NCBI GenBank assembly: GCA_019828595.1
Contig: JAHQRK010000011.1
Coordinates: 1,674,001-1,738,000, forward strand
Source of the DNA: Aphanomyces cochlioides
Taxonomy: Eukaryota; Oomycota; Saprolegniomycetes; Saprolegniales; Verrucalvaceae
Direction: 5' to 3'
Length of the DNA: 64,000 nt
A program made the translations under genes and the position numbers. Position 1 is the stretch's first letter, and each line of letters opens with the position of its first letter. Of this stretch, positions 55,145 through 64,000 are shown piece after piece. Under the pieces are notes generated by a model that saw nothing but the letters and a program-made list of their open reading frames with translations, did not search any database and was not told where the DNA came from.

Positions 55145-57760
55145 CTAGAACAAGAAGACTTCCTTGTGGAAGTCCAAACCAGCGGCGCGGGCTTGGATTT
55201 GCGCCTCTTGTACTAATGCAGGAGGACCACAAGCCAAGACGCAGACACGTCTCTGGTTGTCTTGAGCGTTGCTGTTGTACAGGATTTCCTCCATGACGGG
55301 GCGACCCTTGACATACGACACTGTTCCCCCCGACGAGTTCGCAATGGAGCCGTCGGTCGTAGCTCGACTCACGTAGAACTTGGTCTTGACGCCGTCTGGA
55401 AACGGAGTTGAGAACATGAGGCTATCCGCGGTGAGAAGCTCTTCAGGATTGCGGACTGCCCAGTGGAGCTGGAAGCGCTGGCTCACAAACTCCATGACGC
55501 GGAAGCGGTTGACGAGATTGAGCATGGGCGTGATGCCAATCCCCCCTGCGACCAGGATGACTTCGTCGTACAAGGCCAAGTTGACGGCAGGTTTGCCGTA
55601 CGGACCATTGACGAGGACAGTGAGGGGCTCGTCGGGGGCATTGTTGACTTTGGCCACGACTTTGTCGACAAAGCCGCGTCGCGTTTGGGCTTTGATGCAC
55701 AAGGCAATCGATTGCCCGTCCGGCGTGATGATCGCCGAGAAGGGATGCCATTCAAAGAGCGAGATGGACGGGACGTTGATCCAGCAGAACGCGCATGGGT
55801 TCATGGAATGGACCCAATCCTTCGTCTGCTTGGTGGCTGGGAGCTCAATTACGACGGAATTGGGGGCGAAGGACGTCACGCGAGCTTGGTATCTGTTGAA
55901 GAAGGCTTGGACGCGCAGGAGAAGGGAAAAGCCAAAGATTGCCAAGGGGAAGAGCATGGCGAAGCGGACGACTTGGCTGTGAAGCAGAGCAAAGACCAGC
56001 CCGACGATAGCCGCAAGGCGATGATGGTACAGGAACAACTCGTACCAACGGCGGCGGACGATTGGGATCGCCAAGACACTCATCGATGCAAAGGATACAA
56101 AGGCAATGAAGCCGTAGAGAGGAACGACTTCTTGCGTCCCAAACGTGGTCGACACGTCCACGCGGGTGACTTTGAGCGTCAGGATCAAGTGGACAACCAT
56201 CATCACGACGAACAACCGACCGAGCATGCGGTGAAACTTGATGATACGCTCGTGGGAGATGCCAAAGATCCACTCCCAGTGCTCCCCCCGCGCGACGGGC
56301 AGCAGGAGAAACATGAGCGACACGAGGCTCAAGTGGCCCGAGATCAAGCGCAAGTGCCTGGCCGTGTCGTCGCCGTTGAATTGGTGCTGGATGGACAAGC
56401 TCACGGCAAGAAGACCCAACCCAAAGACGACGATCACAATGTACTCGCCGACTTTCAAGTCGGCTAGAGGCTCCACAACGCTGGACAATAGTGCCGACCG
56501 CGTCTTGACCGGAGGAAGAGGCGCATACAAGTTGATAAGGCGCCATCGACCGCCGTGCGTAGCGATAATCCCGAGAATCACCATCACACCAATCGTAATG
56601 CCAGCGATTGCAAGCGTGTAAGTCGTCACGCGAGCGCTCGTCACTGCCAGGACTGTGCTGGAGCCAAAGACGACGTTGCCAGAGCCTCTGTCGTCGTGAA
56701 CGCTTGGCCACGCGGATGAACCATACGCCCAGTTGATGATCGTCGCGCCAGTGCCAATAGCCACGTCGGATGGGGCGACAGAAGCGACGGAGCGCGAGAA
56801 CGTGAATGAGACGGCGTCGTTTGTGCTGGACATCGCGACGAAGGTCAAGGGCGACTGGTCTTTTTCAGGCGTGATGCTGCTCGTGTCGTAGTTGCCCAAG
56901 ACGACGAGCGACGCTTTGTTGGTCGTCGAGTCAAAGATCACAGCGTTGCTGCTTGGAGTGTTCACCATCTTGGCCGATCGACCAATGGAGATCCCAAACC
57001 ACTTGGCGCTTTTCGACGCTGGAATCGACACTTGAATGCACGCCGTGGATCCAAAGACGAGCGTTTTGATCGACAAGGCGCCTAGCGGGACGGCCGTCGT
57101 CGATACCAAGGAAGCTTCCGTGCACGGAACCGATGGCCCTGTGAAAGTTGCGCTGGCATTACCAGCAGAAGGGCTCGCTGCTGGCGAAGTTCCCGCGGAT
57201 GGAGACGTGCTCGCAGCGTTGGGCAGCTCGATAGCATTCGCTTCAGCTGCCGAAATGACCATCTCCTTGCTGTTGGCTTTGACTTTGCTGTCGATCGTCG
57301 CGCATTTGAGGAAGGGCACGTCGCCCGCAATGTAGCCCGTGATGGTAGCAGTGAAGCCTGTCGTCTTGGCGTTGTTGTTCTTCTTCATGGCGGCCAACGC
57401 GTAGCGTCTTGCGAGCGTCATGCCATCATTATCCAAGTAGTAGGCCACTTCATACGTGGCGGCGCTTATTGTGGGGTACGGGTACGTCTTGGTGGAGTTG
57501 GCGGTTTGGGGCTGGAGAACAGCGTAGCCCGACTTGACGCACGCGTCCAGTTCAGCCAAGCAGTGCACCGAATGGAGTTCTGGGTTTTCCAACGGGTGCT
57601 TGGTTGGATTGTCGACCATGAAGCCCATCTCGAGGCAAAAGTTGTCCATGATGTAGCCCGTGATCGTCACTTTCTGGCTGCCCGTCGGGGGCGTGCACCC
57701 CGACTGCCCCGCGACCACCGTCGTCGCGATCGCAAGTCCAGCCATCCACAAGCGCTGCAT
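55145..57760 (-). CDS. ferric reductase-like flavocytochrome with one DOMON domain
   Basis: 871 aa in one exon. After a signal peptide (about 1-18) comes a Cys/His-containing domain (about 28-170) with YIMDNFCLEMGFMVDNP, LHSVHCLAELDAC and SGYAVLQ. A Ser/Ala/Pro linker leads to one DOMON domain (about 210-365; WFGISIGRSAKMVN ... WPSVHDDRGSGNV). The reductase half matches the neighbour, with a membrane helix, the two His pairs (HRMLGRLFVVMMVVH, HRLAAIVGLVFALLH), HPFSAIITPDG (FAD), VNGPYGKPAVN, VAGGIGITPMLNLV (NAD(P)) and a FHKEVFLF end. The stop codons of the two genes are only about 47 bp apart. The pair is a convergent duplicate that diverged in its outer domains. Confidence 0.93.
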   Translation of the reverse strand: MQRLWMAGLAIATTVVAGQSGCTPPTGSQKVTITGYIMDNFCLEMGFMVDNPTKHPLENPELHSVHCLAELDACVKSGYAVLQPQTANSTKTYPYPTISAATYEVAYYLDNDGMTLARRYALAAMKKNNNAKTTGFTATITGYIAGDVPFLKCATIDSKVKANSKEMVISAAEANAIELPNAASTSPSAGTSPAASPSAGNASATFTGPSVPCTEASLVSTTAVPLGALSIKTLVFGSTACIQVSIPASKSAKWFGISIGRSAKMVNTPSSNAVIFDSTTNKASLVVLGNYDTSSITPEKDQSPLTFVAMSSTNDAVSFTFSRSVASVAPSDVAIGTGATIINWAYGSSAWPSVHDDRGSGNVVFGSSTVLAVTSARVTTYTLAIAGITIGVMVILGIIATHGGRWRLINLYAPLPPVKTRSALLSSVVEPLADLKVGEYIVIVVFGLGLLAVSLSIQHQFNGDDTARHLRLISGHLSLVSLMFLLLPVARGEHWEWIFGISHERIIKFHRMLGRLFVVMMVVHLILTLKVTRVDVSTTFGTQEVVPLYGFIAFVSFASMSVLAIPIVRRRWYELFLYHHRLAAIVGLVFALLHSQVVRFAMLFPLAIFGFSLLLRVQAFFNRYQARVTSFAPNSVVIELPATKQTKDWVHSMNPCAFCWINVPSISLFEWHPFSAIITPDGQSIALCIKAQTRRGFVDKVVAKVNNAPDEPLTVLVNGPYGKPAVNLALYDEVILVAGGIGITPMLNLVNRFRVMEFVSQRFQLHWAVRNPEELLTADSLMFSTPFPDGVKTKFYVSRATTDGSIANSSGGTVSYVKGRPVMEEILYNSNAQDNQRRVCVLACGPPALVQEAQIQARAAGLDFHKEVFLF

Positions 57761-59358
57761 TGTTTCTTGTTTTGAGGCGGTCGGAAGAATGAATTATGAA
57801 CTTGATCACGTCAATCCATGATGGACATTTCAAAGTTGTGCAGTGGAATTCCAAAATTCAATTTGACAATTGGACCACACAATTTTCAAAATGCAAATTT
57901 GAAAGTTTGTCTCGTGTGACTTTGCACTTCGCACTTTGGATCGTTCGTTGGAATTCCAGTGACTGTCCAACGACAAAGTCGAATTGAAACGATGGAGAAG
58001 ATGGCTGGATGAAGGGCATGACGAAGCAAGCTTCTTCAGGAGATCTTGCACTCCAAGAAACAGTCCATTGGATGGAATACCTGGTTTCGCAGTGAACTTC
58101 CAAAGAACTCGGTCGATTTCGTTCTCGGCGCAGATTGAAGGCCGCACTATCGAGAGTTCCAAATCATGTTTGAATGGTCCAGATGAGTACAAGGCTAGTG
58201 TTTATTCTCTAGAAATCTCGATTTCGTCGTCTCTGCTGCTGCTTTCGGTTAGAACCAACACCCACCACTCTTGGTTCTCTGCTTGGAGCATATCCAATGA
58301 CTCTTGTCAATTTTATCACGCCATGTCCGATCCAATGTGGTGTTCTTGTCCACGTTTTGCTTGGATCTCGTCGTGTCCAACGGCGTTTCTTCGTGTAATC
58401 TGCCACGTCAAACGCAATTCACGGCGCAATTCCAGCGGAAAATCTAACTGGGAAACAAGAATGTCGTAGCATTCTCACGGTTGCTTGCCTCTCTGCCTGC
58501 CACGACAAAATCCACAAATTTGGAGGGATCACGGCACTATGAAACTTACTCCAACTACCACGTCGACGCCAGCCATCGTGGTTTCTCCATCCCAAGGCTG
58601 TGAAAATCCAAGAAGTGGCTGCACGCTGAGACCGTGTGGCCATAGTTAATGCAACAAGTTGATGGCTATCCTTCGTTGGTCGTGATTGTGACTTTGGTCA
58701 CAGCTGCATGTGCTGTTGTGGCGGCCAAGTGAGAACAATTGGTGAAATTTATCGATAAGGTGGATATGATTGCACCCATCATTTCCTCCATCGATGCCTG
58801 GCTCAATGTTCCTGTTGACGTGTTCTCTGCCCCTCGATCCCTCTTCTCATTGAAGCTCTCGTCTGTGGACGAGACGCTTCATGGATAATCTTGATGCTCG
58901 GTCCCGTCCAGCTACATTGCCATCACCAGCGTGGGACCTTGTACGACCAAGATGCCGGCTGGCGCGACGCGTTGCTGTGAAACACAAGCATGTGGAAATC
59001 CAAACCTATCGATCAGCGCAGGCCACGTAGCATCTCGGCCAGCGTTGCTGTCGCGTTGGCATCATGAAAATCCTTCCGACGGGCACTTCCATTGAGGCAG
59101 GCACCAAATCAGAGCATGAATTAGACAAAGTTGACGTGAACTCAGGTGGCTCGCCTGGGTGCACTGCATGGCCCTTCTATCCCGTTCTCTCTGTACTTTA
59201 ATGATCGACTCTGCGCTCTACTGTAAGGGGATAGAAAGGGGAGCTATGCCCCCTTGGGAAGACTCTCGAGGGAGAAAGACGTGGAATGGATGGTTCACAC
59301 TGCTAAATAACATTAACATTTCACAGGCTACGACGACGACAAGATCGTTTTCTACACT
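57761..59358. other. intergenic, no gene recognised
   Basis: Upstream region of the single-DOMON reductase, then unrecognised sequence with stop codons in all frames. No repeat or transposon end was found. Confidence 0.5.
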
Positions 59359-60258
59359 CTAAAACACCAATTTCATTGCGCGTTGGGGCAACATGTCGAT
59401 CCAGCGCCGCATGAATGTACGGGGGGCGCTCTTCTGTTGTCGGGCTTCTCGCTGTTGGAGGCGACGCCCTGTGATGTACGGGTGGACGAGGACTTGGGCC
59501 ATGCGTGCTCGGGTCTTTGGGTTGGGATCCAACATCATTTCGAGCAGGTCAAGCGCTTCGGAATCGAAGCGATGGCTCATGTTCCAAGTTTGAATCAAGG
59601 CGCGGAGACCGTGGTTTGTAAAATATTGGTATCTGGCGTCTTTGGGGGAGGCCAATTCGCAAAGAGGAGCACCAGAGAGCATCATAAATAGCATCACACC
59701 AAGCGACCACACGTCAGCTTTGACGGGGTCGTACGCGCAGCGCGCGACAATCTCAGGGGCGATGTAGAACGGCTTGCCAACAAGATCTGTTCGTGCACCG
59801 GAGGCTTTCGTCGCGAGGCCAAAGTCACACAAGTGGCAGTTGCGCTGTTCGTCCAAGAGGACGTTCTCGAGCGACAAGTCTCGGTGGGCAAAGCCTCGGC
59901 CGTGCATGAAGGCGACAGCCGACGCCACTTGTCCAAAGTATCGCTTGGCCAGCGCCGTGTCGAGTGAGCCAGCAGCGTTGACCAATTCAAAGAGATCACC
60001 GTTTTTGCAATAGTCCATCACAATGTGGTCGTAGCCATCGCTGACAAATGTGTCGCGGAGGCGTAGAACATGTTGGTGGCCACCATTGTTGCTCAATGCT
60101 TCATGGACGCGTTTCTCGACGCTGAACGTTTCGTCTGTCGTGGGCGAAATGACGTTGCGCTTGAGGGCGACCCAGTCCCCCGTGTACGTATCAAGGCTCA
60201 GGATCACTTGGCCGGTCAGCGTCCTCGCCAGCACCTTCTTGGGCATGTATCGATCCAT
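59359..60258 (-). CDS. CAMK-like protein kinase 1
   Basis: 299 aa in one exon. The kinase domain covers nearly the whole protein. The phosphate-anchoring loop is weak (LARTLTGQVILSLDTYTG, few glycines). The lysine is in WVALKR. The catalytic loop is HRDLSLENVLL, with Ser in place of the usual Lys. It continues with CDFGLATKAS, the activation segment ending APEIVARCAYDPVKADVWSL and a helical C-lobe (MMLDPNPKTRARMAQVLVHP). Catalytic Asp, Asn and DFG are all present, so activity is expected. A short basic tail follows. It is paralogous to the kinase at 61511-62431 on the same strand. Confidence 0.9.
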   Translation of the reverse strand: MDRYMPKKVLARTLTGQVILSLDTYTGDWVALKRNVISPTTDETFSVEKRVHEALSNNGGHQHVLRLRDTFVSDGYDHIVMDYCKNGDLFELVNAAGSLDTALAKRYFGQVASAVAFMHGRGFAHRDLSLENVLLDEQRNCHLCDFGLATKASGARTDLVGKPFYIAPEIVARCAYDPVKADVWSLGVMLFMMLSGAPLCELASPKDARYQYFTNHGLRALIQTWNMSHRFDSEALDLLEMMLDPNPKTRARMAQVLVHPYITGRRLQQREARQQKSAPRTFMRRWIDMLPQRAMKLVF

Positions 60259-61510
60259 CTTGGTCGCTTCAAATTGAAAAATGAATCAAGACGCTAATGG
60301 CACTTTGCACCATGCCACATGGGTGTCACAACAGCGGATGCTAATCGCTGGATGTTTCAATTCAGGATATTTTGACCTAATTCTATGACCGACTAATTCA
60401 ACACAGGCACGCCCAAACACCACCCACCCCTTTCATCTCTGTGCTCTCAACGGGAAATCCATTCCACATATAATTGAACATCTATGAGGCTATCTTGCTT
60501 GTGCTGGGACCGCCAAAACTGGAGTTCACTTCAGAATGCTATCGCTATTTTGACTAATATTTTGAAATATTATGAGCGGTCAAGAGTGCCGGAGATGGAG
60601 TAAAAACTCTGTCGGGTGCTGGGGATTCTATCACGTGCAAGGTAAAATGTCCTATATTTTGTCTCGATTATACTTGCAATTTGTAAAGTATATCCATTAG
60701 TGGAGATTACTCACAACTTGGCTGCTATTTTAGATGGAGAGTTTGCATATTAATTTCAAGGTTATCATCGGACGTTAATGTTTGAACCGCCATCTCCACA
60801 CCAGTCACACCGGAGGTGGCACGGACTGAGGCCAGCGTTGGTTGCATGGACGCGACTTGGCGCTGCCGTTTGAAAGCTTGCCGAGGCATGGCGTAGCTGC
60901 AGCTTGTTTCAGCTTGAGGAGATCGCCATTGTCGCCGATTTCAATGTGTAGGATGGACGGAAAGAACGTCCGTCGCTCTGGCCAACTGGCGCTGGATAGT
61001 TGACACGTCGGAGTTGTGCCAACAAATTTATCAGGAGAGAAATTTTGCATCGAGTGGCAAGTCCACGTAGCTGACCACTGGTGACACGAGATTGCACAGC
61101 ACGCGTCTCGACCATTCAACGTGGTCTTTTGCTCTGTCGACTGGACGAGAAGGGCACGAGATGGACAGAACTGCGCTGCTCAGGTGGACGGAGAATTTCG
61201 AGTCCGCACATTTGTACCGACATCGTAGAGGCGCCGAGTTTTCTTCTGGACTTGGCAAGAGGACGAGACGTGAGCTTTATTATCCACAACGGAGCCTCTG
61301 TTGAAAGAGTTGAAGCCGCATCGACGCTAGCTGGCTGGCTAGAAATTCTCTGTCACAACCAGACGACGTCGACTGGTCACTGGCACAACTGGACGACGTC
61401 AAGGAAGTGTCCAAGCGAGTTTCCGCCGCGTTGGAAAATACAAACAACGATTTGCAATGGTAGTCAATTGTTTATTGATAAATAAGGTTGGAGGGGCGAG
61501 TTCAAGTCGC
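60259..61510. other. intergenic, no gene recognised
   Basis: Spacer between the two kinase paralogues. A 104-codon minus frame (60805-61119) has the stretch PSILHIEIGDNGDLLKLKQA but no family I know; it could be a small gene. The middle (60500-60780) is AT-rich. Confidence 0.4.
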
Positions 61511-62431
61511 TCAGACTGAGGCAACGGCGGGGGTAAATGCACTTTGCTTCTTGAAGAGACGATTCATGTACTTCCATGCTGACGTCGCGTTGAACGTCTT
61601 GACGCCCTCCAAGACGACGTCCCCCAGCGCAGACATTGCAGAGTCCCCTTCGTTCACGTAAGGATGGGCGCGAACGCGGTCAATGGACCATCGTTTCACT
61701 GGATTTGGCTCCAGAATGTGCTCCAACAAGTCGACTGCCAGGTCGTCAATCTTCATAAACCAAGACGACAAGAGGTCCCGGAGGCCATGCTGACTAAAGT
61801 AAGCGTAGCGTGCATCAGTGGGCACTGGGGCTTGGCAAAGGGGGGCGGACGTCAAGAGCATGAAGAGGATAATACCAAGGGACCACACGTCGGCCTTGGT
61901 TGGATTGTATGGAATGCCCTCAGCAACTTCGGGGGCCATGTAGAAGTCCTTGCCGACTTTGTCGTGGCACACCGCTGTAGCAGACGCAGCGAGCCCAAAG
62001 TCACAAACCACGAGGCGATCGTTGTCGAGCAAGACGTTTTCAAGGGAAAGATCACGGTGGGCAACTCCGTGTGTGTGGAGGAAGACAATGGCGTGGACAA
62101 GCTGGCGAAAGTACCGCCGCGCGACTGGGAATTCAAGCGGGCCATGCGAGACAAGGTCAAAGAGATCACCACCGGCGCAGTAGTCAAAGACAAGATGGTC
62201 GCCTTCGTCATGCGTGATATGCGCGCGCATGCGGAGGACATTGTCGTGGCCTCCATGGGCATTGAGCAAGTGGTTGGTTTGGGATTCCGTCGCGATGGCT
62301 TTGGCAATTCCTGCAATCGACTTGTGCATCTTCTTGATCGCGACCAACGTGTTCGTGGCGGCGTCGCGGGCTAAGATGACTTGGCCATACAACGCATCGG
62401 CGATTGTTCGTTCGATATGGTACTGATCCAT
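61511..62431 (-). CDS. CAMK-like protein kinase 2
   Basis: 306 aa from the ATG at 62431, chosen because MDQYHIERTIADALYGQVIL aligns with MDRYMPKKVLARTLTGQVIL of the neighbour. An ATG 93 nt upstream (62524) is in frame. Key residues are TLVAIKKM (Lys), YCAGGDLFDLV hinge, HRDLSLENVLLDN, CDFGLAASA, APEVAEGIPYNPTKADVWSL and the ILEPNPVKRWSIDRVRAHPY end. The glycine loop is again poor in Gly, and the catalytic loop carries Ser for Lys. The C-terminal 45 residues lie outside the kinase fold (GDVVLEGVKTFNATSAWKYM). It forms a tandem pair with kinase 1, about 1.25 kb apart; substrate is unknown. Confidence 0.88.
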   Translation of the reverse strand: MDQYHIERTIADALYGQVILARDAATNTLVAIKKMHKSIAGIAKAIATESQTNHLLNAHGGHDNVLRMRAHITHDEGDHLVFDYCAGGDLFDLVSHGPLEFPVARRYFRQLVHAIVFLHTHGVAHRDLSLENVLLDNDRLVVCDFGLAASATAVCHDKVGKDFYMAPEVAEGIPYNPTKADVWSLGIILFMLLTSAPLCQAPVPTDARYAYFSQHGLRDLLSSWFMKIDDLAVDLLEHILEPNPVKRWSIDRVRAHPYVNEGDSAMSALGDVVLEGVKTFNATSAWKYMNRLFKKQSAFTPAVASV

Positions 62432-63634
62432 GCTTGCAAGTCTGTGGTGTGAATGGTAAATACGCAATTGAAACTTCTCGTCACCGAGAGAATGATGCGG
62501 TGATAAAGCCACACGCTTCTCCACATGGATTGTCGAACTTCTGGTTCTTCATATGGCATCCTTCCCCAAACGTCTCCATCGTATCATACAAAAAACTCAG
62601 TCGTTCGCTGCAATCGCCTCTGCTTCGTGGGCTGTTGCGTATCGATTTCGCAGCGGTGGCAGCAAATGTCGTAGCTACGAGCGGGCGTCGTTACTATGCC
62701 ACATCCACAGGTGTGTCCTGTTCACTGCCCGTGTCTTTGTCGCCGCACCTGGTCGTCGCAAGGGTGTCCTGCGTCTTGGCACGACCGAGAACCTTCCAGA
62801 AGTCGACAATTTATGGCTTCATTGCGGCTAGATCGCAGCTAGATCGCGTGGCTGGTGACACGAGATAGCAGCACCGAGCTCTCAATGATGGACATTAGAT
62901 TGGTGCAAAGTGCACTTTGCCGTTCATTGACGATAACATGTCAAGCAGCTTTGCGATCCATCCAGATCTGGAGCGACAATTTGTTACAAACAGTGGCAAT
63001 GAACGTGAGACTGCGGCGGAGAAAGTGTGGTGAATGTTCATGGGAGAGATGGAGATGTGCTCAGGCTTGCTAAAAACAAACCACGAGCTGGAAATTCCAG
63101 AGCGACGCTGGTGAAACCAAGTAGGATCGCTCGCGTTGACACTGCTCTGTCAGCTCGCGCATAATGCGCAACGAGCCAATGAACTATGCAAAGTTGAAAC
63201 CTGGTCGACTGTGTCAAGAGTCGTCCCCTCGCTCAACTGCGCATCTTTGTCGCCTTCCGAGCACATCGACGCCGGTTGGACGCAAAACATTGGTGGCTCT
63301 CCAGCAATCCCATCGCTGACCTTGAGGAGTTCCTTCATGCTGCAAGATGGCCCTGGCATTCAGTTCAACCATGCGTCTGCATGGCAATCTCGACAGGTTT
63401 GCGTACAGGATATAATGCAGTAGAGAGCTCAAAGTATACAGACACAAGGAGTCGACCGACGGTCATGCTGAGAGAAAGCTTTATGGATTTCGAGCCAAGC
63501 TGCCAGCATAAAGCAGACTTTAGCATAGTGTTTATTCTGTCTCCATAGGTTTTGCCCTCGTTATCCTCATACGAGGATAAAGTTTAACCAAAAAGTGCAG
63601 GGGGTAGGGTCTACCTCTTATGAAAGCTTGGATA
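62432..63634. other. intergenic, no gene recognised
   Basis: Upstream of kinase 2. A 154-codon plus frame (62404-62868) overlaps the kinase start and has no domain. Near 63550-63600 the short palindrome CCTCATACGAGG is seen. Confidence 0.45.
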
Positions 63635-63836
63635 CAGTCGGTACTCGATTGCCACTATAACTTAATACCTCTATATTATTAATATTTTAATAAATATTTA
63701 TTTATGAAGATAAACTTTAGTCCGTGAATATTTGACCATAAACCTTTTAAATCTTATACTTATGTTAGCCTGCCTAAGAACAACAACCTCTTATAAATTA
63801 TTAAATTGAAGGGTACGTTAAATCGAGTATGGACTG
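63635..63836. mobile_element. Tigger/pogo-type MITE
   Basis: 202 bp bounded by TA (63633-63634 and 63837-63838), with inverted termini CAGTCGGTACTCGATT on the left and, complemented, CAGTCCATACTCGATT on the right. The interior is AT-rich and non-coding, with TACCTCTATATTATTAATA next to the left end, similar to the subterminal sequence of the Tigger element at 43278. It is a non-autonomous deletion derivative. Confidence 0.8.
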
Positions 63837-64000
63837 TATCAAGCATCAGATAGACTAAGTTGGATTGTAATAACACTAACGAGCAGAGTCTAGATAAGCA
63901 GCACACAGTCGACATCAAGGTTGCGTAGATAGAAGGGCGAGCTCTCCCATGCTCACATGGGATGGTGAAAGCTCTTGTTTTTGAAGAAACGCGCGACAAG

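Noticed and set aside
55463..56467. 334-codon plus-strand frame
   Set aside because: It lies entirely antisense to the single-DOMON reductase and has no family similarity; it is a compositional artefact of GC-rich coding DNA.
61664..62374. 236-codon plus-strand frame
   Set aside because: Antisense to kinase 2, without any domain.
1..64000. tRNA, rRNA, CRISPR arrays, RxLR/Crinkler effectors
   Set aside because: None could be supported: no cloverleaf with box B, no repeats with spacers, and no signal peptide followed by RxLR or LxLFLAK motif was seen.

Overview
The window looks like nuclear DNA of an oomycete, most likely a saprolegnialean (Aphanomyces/Saprolegnia type). The reasons are eukaryotic housekeeping genes with many very short introns (about 40-55 nt, GT...AG), a mitochondrial complex I subunit with a presequence, a centriolar/ciliary TBC1D31 gene (expected in a zoospore former), stramenopile-style DOMON-ferric reductases, and kinases with the HRDLSLEN loop. 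This assignment is inference from gene content; no species search was possible. Exon joins were made by hand from GT/AG sites, reading frame and family similarity.

Left third (1-17 kb) and 24.5-32.3 kb: a gene-poor accessory region built around a tandemly and invertedly duplicated family of small (136-159 aa) nuclear-type proteins. Eleven copies are visible. Seven are intact, one is split by a TA-flanked inverted-repeat transposon, one has a single-base frameshift, one has a nonsense codon and a frameshift, and one is a relic. The core motif (V-x-F-x3-T-x-[YF]-x-F-P ... G-x-[ST]-A-[VI]-P ... G-P-P-I-G-L-A ... H) resembles the start of the animal CSRNP N-terminal domain. The copies fall into pairs that share flanking DNA: A/F, E/G, B/J and C/I. 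The block C-B recurs inverted as I-J. The same region holds a dead GH46 chitosanase gene with a modular Cys-rich tail and a second fragment of that gene.

17.8-24 kb: a compact housekeeping block. It holds TFIIS (+), an eIF4E class II (4EHP-like) gene in seven small exons (-) preceded by a cluster of telobox-like AAACCCT repeats, an S9 prolyl-oligopeptidase (-), and two MAPEG-like membrane proteins (+). A third MAPEG paralogue lies at 32.8 kb (-).

34-41 kb: TBC1D31 (ten exons, + strand) and a Golgi-type GT4-like glycosyltransferase (four exons). 41-44.9 kb: two decayed pogo/Tigger transposases, the second inside a complete element with TIRs and a TA duplication. 45-50.3 kb: NDUFV1 (-), a possible small gene, a deleted mariner-like element, and a TMCO4/DUF726 protein whose nucleophile-elbow Ser is Gly.

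51.4-57.8 kb: two large convergent ferric-reductase/NADPH-oxidase-like flavocytochromes with extracellular DOMON domains (four in one, one in the other). 59-62.4 kb: two paralogous protein kinases. The right end is AT-rich and carries a small Tigger-type MITE. No tRNA, rRNA, CRISPR or prokaryotic operon was seen.
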